DNA of 6,837 nt, from assembly GCA_017424665.1 (NCBI GenBank), contig JAFOYK010000030.1, positions 1 through 6,837 of the forward strand, in the 5' to 3' direction. The notes under the pieces are model-generated. The model was given only the letters and a program-made list of their open reading frames with translations. It ran no database searches and had not been told where the DNA came from. The position numbers and the translations under genes were made by a program. This DNA comes from Oscillospiraceae bacterium (lineage in GTDB: Bacteria; Bacillota; Clostridia; Oscillospirales; Ruminococcaceae). Positions within the stretch are counted from its first letter, which is position 1; every line of letters begins with the position of its first letter. Positions 1-5,989 of the stretch are shown one piece after another.

Positions 1-32
1 GGTGGCAAAACCGAAGGTTTCGACGGATGAGG
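1..32 (+). repeat. Partial copy of intergenic hairpin repeat
   Basis: The first bases have the form GGTG (1-4), a small hairpin (AAACC 8-12, loop GAA, GGTTT 16-20), then GACGGATGAGG (22-32). The element at 5427-5452 has the same form in the same orientation: GGTG, a different hairpin, then an identical GACGGATGAGG. Flanks are conserved while the stem sequence differs but still pairs, which suggests a dispersed structured repeat. It lies directly 3' of the acetyltransferase gene. The window edge cuts off the rest, so its full length is unknown. I recall similar repeats between genes in Clostridia; that is memory, not a search. Confidence 0.55.
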
Positions 33-39
33 TGTTTAT

Positions 40-588
40 TCAAGACTTCATAACTTTGATAAAGCGGAACATTTCGTCCGGGCCTTCGTCCTCGGTCGCT
101 CCGTCGGGAATTTCATGATCCGGCTTAAAAAATTTGCACCAGAACTGATCGATTACAAAACCGCATTTGTTTACGTAAAGATGAATGTTTCTTTTATCGA
201 AATATGGGGTGCAGGTTTCCCAGATCTTTGTTTCCGGATGCAGTTTTTCCGCGGCCAGCCAGGCTCCGTAACCGATTCCTTTGCTGTGAAATTCCGGAAG
301 AACAAACAGAATATCAAGTTCGTTGCGGTTCGTCTCTTTGTCGATCTGAAGAATGATTCCGCCGGCGTTTTTTCCTTCAAAAACAATTCTGTAAGCCTCG
401 GCGCTTTCCAAATCAAGACAGGTTTCGATGGTTTTTCTTGAAATAATTTCGCCGTCGGAATCGATATGGCCGTCTCTTTCTCCAAATTCCAAAAGCGCGC
501 CGTGTTTAAACGCCCATTGGTTATCAAGAATAAACTGTTCGCGGTCAAATTCTTTTAAAGGAACAAGGGTAACTTCTGCTTTTTTCAT
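40..588 (-). CDS. GNAT family N-acetyltransferase
   Basis: This 182-residue protein is predicted to be a cytoplasmic acyl-CoA-dependent N-acetyltransferase; its substrate cannot be read from the sequence. The GNAT core is recognisable. Beta strand 4 (LDILFVLPEF, residues 91-100) leads into the pyrophosphate-binding loop HSKGIG (101-106) and the following helix, which is motif A. Near the C-terminus RNIHLYVNKCGF (133-144) is a typical motif B, with Asn134 and Tyr138 in the usual places for CoA contact and the general acid. The loop has His101 where Gln or Arg is usual. The TPYFDKRN stretch resembles small uncharacterised clostridial GNAT proteins. The start was chosen at 588 because AGGAGG (599-594) sits 5 nt upstream. 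A TTG at 636 extends the frame but lies inside a terminator stem. The gene is alone and is preceded by an attenuator-like leader. The last residues are acidic followed by FRFIKVMKS, with no export signal. Confidence 0.85.
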   Translation of the reverse strand: MKKAEVTLVPLKEFDREQFILDNQWAFKHGALLEFGERDGHIDSDGEIISRKTIETCLDLESAEAYRIVFEGKNAGGIILQIDKETNRNELDILFVLPEFHSKGIGYGAWLAAEKLHPETKIWETCTPYFDKRNIHLYVNKCGFVIDQFWCKFFKPDHEIPDGATEDEGPDEMFRFIKVMKS

Positions 589-593
589 AAAAA

Positions 594-599
594 CCTCCT
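594..599 (-). promoter_or_regulatory. Ribosome binding site of the acetyltransferase gene
   Basis: On the minus strand AGGAGG is a perfect Shine-Dalgarno sequence followed by TTTTT and ATG (588-586). It decides the start codon. It begins only 1 nt after the T-rich tail of the upstream terminator, so it is transcribed only when polymerase reads through. Confidence 0.85.
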
Positions 600-600
600 G

Positions 601-644
601 AAAAATAAAAAATCCCCGATTATCGCTTGATTGCAATAACCGGG
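601..644 (-). terminator. Intrinsic terminator in the acetyltransferase leader
   Basis: Read on the minus strand, CCCGGTTATTGC (644-633) pairs with GCGATAATCGGG (626-615) as a 12-bp stem with two G-U pairs and a 6-nt loop. It is followed by GATTTTTTATTTTT (614-601). On the plus strand no T-run follows the hairpin, so it acts only toward the acetyltransferase gene. It sits between that gene's promoter and its ribosome binding site, the classic place for a conditional attenuator. Confidence 0.85.
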
Positions 645-735
645 CTCACCCGACATCTTATCCGACAGGCGGCCGCAAAATAAATTTTGCTCCCCTACAC
701 TACGGTGTACTGTCCTCCGATGACCGTATTCTTTT
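601..735 (-). promoter_or_regulatory. Structured leader / attenuator, riboswitch-like, class not recognised
   Basis: The transcript from the promoter at 742-770 has a leader of about 145 nt. By eye it folds into a three-way junction. The closing stem is GACAG (714-710) with CTGTC (668-664). One arm is TACAC-CGTA-GTGTA (709-696) and the other is GCAAAA-TTTA-TTTTGC (690-675). The purine-rich linker GGGGA and the linker GGCCGC join them. A small hairpin CGGG-TGAG-CCCG (652-641) then overlaps the 5' arm of the terminator and could act as an anti-terminator. This aptamer-plus-terminator layout is typical of transcriptional riboswitches. I compared it from memory with TPP, FMN, SAM, lysine, glycine, purine, guanidine-I, THF, c-di-GMP, c-di-AMP, manganese, T-box and M-box consensus cores and none matched convincingly. 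The alternatives are leader-peptide attenuation or a short stand-alone RNA. Confidence 0.6.
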
Positions 736-741
736 AAGCTG

Positions 742-770
742 ATGATAACACCGTTTTTCTTTTGTGTCAA
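742..770 (-). promoter_or_regulatory. Sigma-A-type promoter for the acetyltransferase leader
   Basis: On the minus strand the -35 box is a perfect TTGACA (770-765) and the -10 box is TATCAT (747-742), separated by 17 nt. Transcription should begin near 735, well upstream of the start codon at 588. Confidence 0.75.
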
Positions 771-795
771 GAAGCCGGATATTTTGTTAAAAACC

Positions 796-823
796 TTGAA
801 ATTCACCGAAAAAAGGCTATACT
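796..823 (+). promoter_or_regulatory. Sigma-A-type promoter for the M20 dipeptidase gene
   Basis: TTGAAA (796-801) and TATACT (818-823) are separated by 16 nt. Transcription should start near 830, giving a leader of only about 30 nt with GGGGA (846-850) placed 9 nt before the ATG at 860. The -35 box lies 25 nt from that of the divergent promoter on the other strand. Confidence 0.65.
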
Positions 824-859
824 TTAACTATGGATTAAACCGAAAGGGGATTTTTTAAA

Positions 860-2245
860 ATGGAAATCAATCTTAAAGACATAGATCTTTTCATCGAAGA
901 AAACAAAGAAAACATCCTTCGCGATATCGCAAGACTTGTTGCCGTTCCCAGCATCGAAGGCGAACCGGAAGAGGGCGCTCCCTTTGGCAAAGAACCGAAA
1001 AAAGCTCTAGAACTCGGCCTTAAAATCGCTTCCGAACTCGGCCTTGAAACCAGAAACTGCGAAAATTATATCGGCTACGCCGAAATTCCCGTTCCCGGTG
1101 AAGAAAAATATATCGCAACCGTAACCCATCTTGACGTTGTTCCCGTCGGCGAAGGCTGGACAAAATCTCCTTTTGAAATGTGGGAAAAAGACGGCTATAT
1201 CATCGGCCGCGGCGTTATGGACGACAAAGGCCCCAGCGTAATTTGCCTCTATGCCCTTAAATATCTTAAAGAAAGAAACGTTCCCCTTCGCTATCCCGTT
1301 CGCGCACTTCTTGGCGCAAACGAAGAAACCGGAATGGGCGACGTCCAGTATTATCTCAAAAACTATCCCGCACCGGCTTTCGCATTCAGCCCGGACTCCG
1401 ATTTTCCGGTCTGCAACGGTGAAAAAGGAATTTATCAGGGTATGATAACCTCCAGATGCGCTCCGGAAAAAATCGTTTCCATCGAAGGCGGAATGGCTTT
1501 CAACGTAATTCCCGATAAAGCAAAAGCCGTGCTCAAATTTGAAGGCGAACTTCCCGAAACCGTAGAGGGAATCGAAATTTCCGCGGAAAACGGCCTTCTC
1601 ACCGTTAACGCATTCGGCAAAGCCGGTCACGCTTCCATGCCCGAAGGCAAAATCAACGCCATCGGCGTGCTCGTAAATTATATCCTTGAAAAGAACCTTT
1701 GCTCCGAAGCCGAAGCCGGATATCTCTCCGTGCTCAAAGCGCTCCACGATTGTCCCTATGGCAGCAAAATCGGCGTTGACGCAGACGACAAAAAGTTCTC
1801 TCCCCTCACCATCATCGGCGGAATCATCGGAATCAAGGACGGAAAATTCTTCCAGAGCCTTGACAGCCGCTACCCCACCAACACCTCCGGTGCTCAGATC
1901 ACCGCAACCATCAACGAAAAATTCGGTGAGCATTGCGTTTGCGAAACCGTTGCCGAAATGGAACCTTTCTATATCGAACCGGATTCCGCAGAGATCAAAA
2001 CCTGCATCAACACCTATAACGAAATCACCGGCGAAAAGGCCGAATGTTATACCATGGGTGGCGGAACCTATGCCCGCGACTTCCCCAATGCAGTTTCCTT
2101 CGGCCCGGAGCATCCCGAAAGACCCATGCCCGAATGGGTCGGCGCAGTCCATTGCGTGGATGAAGGCGCATCCGTCGAATTCCTGCTCGAAGCCCTTAAA
2201 ATCTATGTCGCAACCCTTATCCGCCTTCAGGACGTCGAATTTTAA
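860..2245 (+). CDS. pepV: M20 family dipeptidase, PepV/Sapep type
   Basis: This is a 461-residue di-zinc cytoplasmic peptidase that should cleave dipeptides (PepV family: broad Xaa-Xaa dipeptides). All catalytic elements are visible. THLDVVP carries zinc ligand His90 and Asp92. GRGVMDDKG carries bridging Asp121. ANEETG carries the general base Glu155 and zinc ligand Glu156. FSPDSDFP carries Asp179, and the C-terminal VHCVDE carries His431. The lid-domain GHASMPEG (His257) and DSRYP (Arg337) match residues that bind the substrate in PepV. Length is typical of the family, and there is no signal peptide or membrane segment. The ATG at 860 has GGGGA 9 nt upstream and its own promoter, and a strong terminator follows, so the gene looks monocistronic. 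The family includes D-Ala-D-Ala-type and carnosinase-like members, so exact specificity is open. The gene symbol is by family resemblance. Confidence 0.92.
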   Translation: MEINLKDIDLFIEENKENILRDIARLVAVPSIEGEPEEGAPFGKEPKKALELGLKIASELGLETRNCENYIGYAEIPVPGEEKYIATVTHLDVVPVGEGWTKSPFEMWEKDGYIIGRGVMDDKGPSVICLYALKYLKERNVPLRYPVRALLGANEETGMGDVQYYLKNYPAPAFAFSPDSDFPVCNGEKGIYQGMITSRCAPEKIVSIEGGMAFNVIPDKAKAVLKFEGELPETVEGIEISAENGLLTVNAFGKAGHASMPEGKINAIGVLVNYILEKNLCSEAEAGYLSVLKALHDCPYGSKIGVDADDKKFSPLTIIGGIIGIKDGKFFQSLDSRYPTNTSGAQITATINEKFGEHCVCETVAEMEPFYIEPDSAEIKTCINTYNEITGEKAECYTMGGGTYARDFPNAVSFGPEHPERPMPEWVGAVHCVDEGASVEFLLEALKIYVATLIRLQDVEF

Positions 2246-2257
2246 TTTTGAATGTAG

Positions 2258-2287
2258 GGGCGGTCCTGTGTGACCGCCCGTTTTTTT
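2258..2287 (+). terminator. Intrinsic terminator after the dipeptidase gene
   Basis: GGGCGGTC (2258-2265), loop CTGTGT, GACCGCCC (2272-2279), then G and seven Ts. The stem is a perfect 8 bp and GC-rich. It begins 12 nt after the dipeptidase stop codon. The surrounding TGTAGGGGCGGTC...GACCGCCCG form resembles palindromes I recall as repeated between genes in clostridial genomes, so it may be a member of a repeat family used as a terminator. Confidence 0.88.
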
Positions 2288-2305
2288 ATGAAAAGAGATG
2301 ATTTT

Positions 2306-3214
2306 ATGACCTCAATTTCAAAAGAGATCCTTGAAAAATATCAGGTTCGAAAAACCAAGAAACAAAAAACCGCCTTCATCGAATTTATGCGTGCTCATTT
2401 TCCGAATATAAGGATACAAACCGACGGTTTAAGCTATAACCGCAACATAGTTATCGGCAATCCGGATACCGCAAAAGTTGTTTTCGGCGCACATTATGAC
2501 ACCCAGGCGGTTATGCCGATACCCAATTTCATAATGCCGAAAAGCCTTACGGTATCAATACTCTATGCCTTCGTGCTCATAATTCCGATGTTCATTCTTG
2601 CCGGTGCCGTTGGAAAGGCGGCGGATTTGATTTTTAATGACCCCGGAATGGTAAGCTACTTCACTTTGCTCACTTATTGGGCACTTTTGTTCCTTATGAT
2701 ATTTGGTCCCGCCAACAAACACACCGTTAACGACAACACTTCCGGTGTAATAACCCTTATTGAACTTATGTGCGCCATGACAGAGGAAGAACGTGCTCAA
2801 AGCTGTTTCGTCTTCTTCGATAACGAGGAAAAAGGCCTTTTCGGCTCTTCCGCTTTCAATAAGGAATATAAGGAAACCATGAAAAACAAGTTCCTTATAA
2901 ACTTCGATTGCGTTTCCGACGGCGATTACCTTATGCTTATTCCGGATAAAAAGTCCTTTCCGGAACAGGAAGAAAATCTTAAAGCCGCCTTTGCGGAAGT
3001 TACCGACAAAACCGTGCTCATCGAAAGCGCGAAATTTGTTTATTACCCTTCCGACCAAAAGAATTTTAAGAAAAACATCGGCGTAGCCGCTTTTAAAAAA
3101 TCAAAACTCGGTCTTTATATGGATAAGATACATACCCCGAAAGACACCGTTATGGATGAGCGCAACATCGAAACGCTCGTTTCCGGTTTCAGAAAATTTT
3201 TGAGCACGCTGTAA
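2306..3214 (+). CDS. M28 family metallopeptidase with a membrane hairpin
   Basis: This 302-residue protein is a predicted di-zinc aminopeptidase of the M28 family, cutting N-terminal residues from peptides. The metal site is complete in family order: FGAHYDTQ (His63, Asp65), HTVNDNTSG (bridging Asp143), FFDNEEKGLFGS (Glu174 base, Glu175 ligand), INFDCVSDGD (Asp201) and KIHTPKDT (His276). Two hydrophobic segments, roughly residues 81-103 and 116-134, sit between His63/Asp65 and Asp143. With no signal peptide, both catalytic halves should lie on the same, probably cytoplasmic, face of the membrane. The ATG at 2306 was chosen. The ATG at 2288 directly follows the terminator T-run and a GTG at 2270 lies inside the hairpin, and neither has a ribosome binding site. 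The site for 2306 (AAGAGATG) is also weak. No promoter is obvious between the dipeptidase stop and this gene. Substrate is unknown. Confidence 0.85.
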   Translation: MTSISKEILEKYQVRKTKKQKTAFIEFMRAHFPNIRIQTDGLSYNRNIVIGNPDTAKVVFGAHYDTQAVMPIPNFIMPKSLTVSILYAFVLIIPMFILAGAVGKAADLIFNDPGMVSYFTLLTYWALLFLMIFGPANKHTVNDNTSGVITLIELMCAMTEEERAQSCFVFFDNEEKGLFGSSAFNKEYKETMKNKFLINFDCVSDGDYLMLIPDKKSFPEQEENLKAAFAEVTDKTVLIESAKFVYYPSDQKNFKKNIGVAAFKKSKLGLYMDKIHTPKDTVMDERNIETLVSGFRKFLSTL

Positions 3215-3218
3215 AAAT

Positions 3219-3248
3219 AAAAAAAGACCGCCGACGGCGGTCTTTTTT
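3219..3248. terminator. Bidirectional terminator between convergent genes
   Basis: GACCGCC (3226-3232), loop GAC, GGCGGTC (3236-3242), flanked by a run of seven As on the left and six Ts on the right. It therefore works in both directions, ending the M28 transcript on the plus strand and the mre-PBP2 transcript on the minus strand. It lies 4 nt after the M28 stop codon and 10 nt after the PBP2 stop codon. Confidence 0.92.
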
Positions 3249-3258
3249 ATTTTCATTC

Positions 3259-5274
3259 TTAAGGAACCAGAATATCCGTTTCCGGCGCGTTTCCGGATTC
3301 GGTGGAAAAATAATATTCGAAAATTTCCCTTGCAACCGGGGCGGCGGTGTAACCCTGCCAACCTTTTTCAATAATTACCGCAATGGCAATTTCCGGGTCA
3401 TCCGCCGGAGCGAAACAGATGAAGGTACTGTTAACGGTTTTGGTGGTGGTCTGGGGGGTACCGGTTTTGGAAGCAACCTTTATGCCGAAATCGTTCCAGA
3501 CGAAACCGGAAGAATCCTGGGAAGACTGAAGCATTCCGGCAAGAACGGATTCATAGGTGTAATCTGTCATCTGCATATCGGAAAGAACTTCAACGGGGGT
3601 TTCGTAAAGAACTTCGCTGAAATCGTGGGAGTTTATGGATTTTACAAAATGCGCGTTGACTCGAACTCCCCTGTTGGCAAGGGTCGCAACATAGTTCGCC
3701 ATCTGAATCGGCGAGAAAAGGCTGTAGCCCTGGCCGATTGAAGCCTGAAGAACGTCGCCGTGGTACCAGTTTATTCCCTGGTCGGCGGCCCAGTCCGGGT
3801 TGGAAACCTGGCCGATTCGTTCTTTGATCTCAATTCCCGTCGGCTCGCCAAGTCCGTAATAATAGGCGTATTGGCGGATGTTATCGATTCCCATAATGCG
3901 TCCTATCTCATAGAAAAAGATGTTGCAGGAATAACCGAGAGCGTGGCGGACGTTGATCCTTCCGTGGTGACCAAGGCAGGTGGGCTGATAGTCTGTGAAA
4001 TAGGTGTAAACATGTTCGCAATTTACGGTGGTTGTCGCTTTGATGTTTCCAAGCTGAAGAGCGGCCGTTGCAACGACCGGTTTAAAGGTGGAACCGGGGG
4101 CGTAAGTTCCCTCCGCGGCTCTGTTGAAAAGCGGGGAAAATTCCGCAACGGAAAGTTCGGAATAATCCTGGTAATAGGTGGAAAGGTTATAGGAAGGATA
4201 GTTTGCCGCCGCAAGAATTTCGCCGGTTCCGACTTTTATAACAACCGCTACGCCGCCTTCGGATTCCTTACCTTTTCCGGCTTCGGCGGTGCTTCTAAGG
4301 TTAAGGATCTGTCTTTCAAGGGCGTTGTAAGTAACTCGCTGAAGGTCCATATCTATTGTGGAAACAACGGTTGCGCCGGGAACAGCTTCCTCGATTACCT
4401 CTTCGCTTATGATATCGCCGTTTGCGTCATAGGTTATCTTGATTTTTCCGTCTTTTCCTTTAAGAACGCTTTCATAAGCGGATTCAAGACCGCTTTTTCC
4501 GATGATATCATTCATTCCGTAAACGGATTTGTCAAGGTTCGCGTATTCCTCTTCGTAAATAATGCCGGTGATTCCGACAATGTGGGGCGCAACGTCCCCG
4601 TTGGGATATTCGCGCTCATAACTTTCGGTAACTTCAATTCCCTGGAAATAATAGCTGTGTTCGCTGATTATGTTTATGGTGGTTTCCGAAACGTCCTTCG
4701 CGAAGGTGTAGGGCGTAACGTAGTTATAGCCGACCCTGTCCATCTCATAGCGAACGCCGGCAACCTTGCGGAAATCCTCGTCGCTCATTTCCTCAAGGCC
4801 GTATTTTTCCTTAAGGCGGAAAACAACGTCATCCGCGGAAGCAAAATCCGCAAGGCCGAGATGTTTTCTGAGCCTTGCCTGGGCGTTTTCGGTTCCCTCA
4901 TAAACAAAGGGAGCTTCTTTGGAAAGCGGAAGGTTGTCTATCCATTCCTCGCCGTTTTCTTCAAGAATGGCAACAAGTTCAAGAATAACGGAGTTTTCGC
5001 TGTTTTTAAGAATGTTGTTTTTGTCGAAGGTTATGTCATAGCGAACGCGGTTTGTCGCAAGAAAACGTCCGTAACGGTCAACAACGTCCCCGCGGGAAGC
5101 TTCAATGGTTTTCGTAACGGAATAACCTTCCGTAAGATACGAACGGTAAGATTCGCCCTCGACAATCTGCATGGTCATAAGGCGGATGAGGAAAATCGAC
5201 GCGATCAGAACGACAAAAAGAACAACAGCGTTCTGGCGCCATTTTGCAATATTAAGTTCTTTGTTGTCGGCCAT
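3259..5274 (-). CDS. mrdA: Penicillin-binding protein 2 (class B transpeptidase of the elongasome)
   Basis: This 671-residue, single-pass membrane protein cross-links peptidoglycan stem peptides on the outer face during lateral wall growth. A short cytoplasmic N-terminus precedes one membrane helix (about 15-34). The pedestal domain begins with SRGDVVDRYGR (60-70), the usual class B PBP dimerisation-domain motif, and continues to the PNGDVAPHIVGITG region (224-237). The transpeptidase domain carries all three catalytic motifs: S395-T-F-K398 (nucleophile Ser395), S449-C-N451, and K603-T-G605. Length and architecture fit PBP2/MrdA rather than PBP3, and no PASTA domains are present. The context, downstream of mreC and mreD, supports this. 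The ATG at 5274 has AAAGGAG (5290-5284) 9 nt upstream. A repeat element separates it from mreD, and no promoter was recognised there, so it is probably co-transcribed. It ends at the bidirectional terminator. PbpA is another name used in Firmicutes. Confidence 0.93.
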   Translation of the reverse strand: MADNKELNIAKWRQNAVVLFVVLIASIFLIRLMTMQIVEGESYRSYLTEGYSVTKTIEASRGDVVDRYGRFLATNRVRYDITFDKNNILKNSENSVILELVAILEENGEEWIDNLPLSKEAPFVYEGTENAQARLRKHLGLADFASADDVVFRLKEKYGLEEMSDEDFRKVAGVRYEMDRVGYNYVTPYTFAKDVSETTINIISEHSYYFQGIEVTESYEREYPNGDVAPHIVGITGIIYEEEYANLDKSVYGMNDIIGKSGLESAYESVLKGKDGKIKITYDANGDIISEEVIEEAVPGATVVSTIDMDLQRVTYNALERQILNLRSTAEAGKGKESEGGVAVVIKVGTGEILAAANYPSYNLSTYYQDYSELSVAEFSPLFNRAAEGTYAPGSTFKPVVATAALQLGNIKATTTVNCEHVYTYFTDYQPTCLGHHGRINVRHALGYSCNIFFYEIGRIMGIDNIRQYAYYYGLGEPTGIEIKERIGQVSNPDWAADQGINWYHGDVLQASIGQGYSLFSPIQMANYVATLANRGVRVNAHFVKSINSHDFSEVLYETPVEVLSDMQMTDYTYESVLAGMLQSSQDSSGFVWNDFGIKVASKTGTPQTTTKTVNSTFICFAPADDPEIAIAVIIEKGWQGYTAAPVAREIFEYYFSTESGNAPETDILVP

Positions 5275-5300
5275 GCTTAAAATCTCCTTTCAAAAATCTT

Positions 5301-5456
5301 AGCCTTCCCTTGGAGCAAAGCCTGTGAAGCGCGTCCTGTGGACGATGAAGCGAACAGGGTTTGGCGCCGCGGTCAAAATATTCGGGGGCGTATGCCGAAG
5401 AATATTTTGGGCACCGCAAGAGTATAGGTGTCTGCGCAGCAGACGGATGAGGGGAA
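5301..5456 (+). repeat. Hairpin-rich intergenic repeat inside the mre-PBP2 operon
   Basis: Almost the whole gap between mreD and PBP2 is a chain of hairpins. CGTCC-TGT-GGACG (5332-5344) is enclosed by CCTGT (5321-5325) and ACAGG (5354-5358). CAAAATATTC (5374-5383) pairs perfectly with GAATATTTTG (5400-5409). GTCTGC-GCA-GCAGAC (5430-5444) comes next, followed by GGATGAGG. Short inverted ends TTCCC (5305-5309) and GGGAA (5452-5456) bound it. Its right end shares GGTG-hairpin-GACGGATGAGG with positions 1-32. No hairpin is followed by a T-run on either strand, so none is an intrinsic terminator. The gap shows no conserved protein. A miniature mobile element or a REP-like repeat are both possible. 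The boundaries are estimates. Confidence 0.6.
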
Positions 5457-5464
5457 ATTTAATT

Positions 5465-5989
5465 TCAGACTTTCGTCGTTTCCGGTTCAAACTTTCCGTG
5501 TAACCAGCGGAAAAGCAGACAGAAGGGGAAAGAGAAAAGCGAAGTTAAAACAACCTGGGGCCCAAGCCTTGTGTAGAAAAACGGAACAAGGTTTTCGTAT
5601 CCGAAGAGTATAAATCCGAAAAAATATTCCAAAGCGGAGCGAAGAAAAATTGCCCCAAGGCAAAGAAGCATTATGTTCATGGTGCTTCTTCGGAAAAGAT
5701 AAATTGTCGCAAGCCCCGCAAAAACGCAGAAAACAAGGAAAAGAAGCGAGTTGAAACCGAAAATCGTTTCGGAAGTGCTGTCGCAGAAAAGTCCGAAGAA
5801 AAAACCAAAAAGCCCACCGGCGAATTCGCCCTCATAAACGGCGATACAGATGCAGGCGGGCAAAACGAGAATGGGCTGAATTCCGAAAAAGTCAAAAAGC
5901 CCCGGTGTGGTCTGGATTATGTATGCGCAGAAAACGATCATTGCATAGGTGAGAAATTTAAGAAGTCTTCGGCGGAAAAGTTTTGTCAT
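5465..5989 (-). CDS. mreD: Rod shape-determining protein MreD
   Basis: This small integral membrane protein of 174 residues works with MreC in the elongasome, linking the MreB cytoskeleton to wall synthesis. The sequence is almost entirely hydrophobic, with about five or six membrane segments (near 11-28, 37-52, 56-70, 80-98, 105-128 and 143-162). Its basic N-terminus (KLFRRR) should lie in the cytoplasm. Length is normal for MreD. The sequence itself is weakly conserved, and the call rests on hydrophobic pattern, the IQPILVLPACICIAV segment and EGEFAGGLFGFFFGLFCD (both MreD-like), and position directly after mreC. The start ATG at 5989 overlaps the mreC stop as ATGA, so translation is likely coupled. 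A hairpin repeat and then PBP2 follow. Confidence 0.87.
   Translation of the reverse strand: MTKLFRRRLLKFLTYAMIVFCAYIIQTTPGLFDFFGIQPILVLPACICIAVYEGEFAGGLFGFFFGLFCDSTSETIFGFNSLLFLVFCVFAGLATIYLFRRSTMNIMLLCLGAIFLRSALEYFFGFILFGYENLVPFFYTRLGPQVVLTSLFSFPFCLLFRWLHGKFEPETTKV

Noticed and set aside
589..636. TTG start at 636 for the acetyltransferase
   Set aside because: The extra residues would be encoded by the terminator and ribosome binding site, whereas the ATG at 588 has a perfect AGGAGG 5 nt upstream.
664..714. Assigning the leader to a named riboswitch, for example the manganese or c-di-AMP class because of GGGGAG
   Set aside because: Only the short GGGGAG string agrees; the rest of those conserved cores is missing, so naming a class would be a guess.
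1007..2152. Long minus-strand open frame (381 codons) opposite the dipeptidase
   Set aside because: It is a shadow of strongly biased codons in the dipeptidase gene, with no motif and no ribosome binding site.
2270..2290. Earlier starts for the M28 gene, GTG at 2270 and ATG at 2288
   Set aside because: The first lies in the terminator loop and the second abuts its T-run. Neither has a ribosome binding site.
3760..5280. Long plus-strand open frame (506 codons) opposite PBP2
   Set aside because: It lies wholly antisense to a PBP2 with complete catalytic motifs. Its composition is Phe/Val/Asn-rich as expected from reverse-reading biased codons, and it has no recognisable domain or ribosome binding site.
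5415..5450. Possible minus-strand -10 box TATACT (5426-5421) for PBP2 within the repeat
   Set aside because: No acceptable -35 hexamer lies 16-18 nt upstream (CATCCG is the best), so a promoter is not supported.
5299..5490. Short minus-strand frame of 63 codons across the mreD-PBP2 gap
   Set aside because: It starts inside mreD in another frame and reads through the hairpin repeat. Such repeats often give spurious small proteins.
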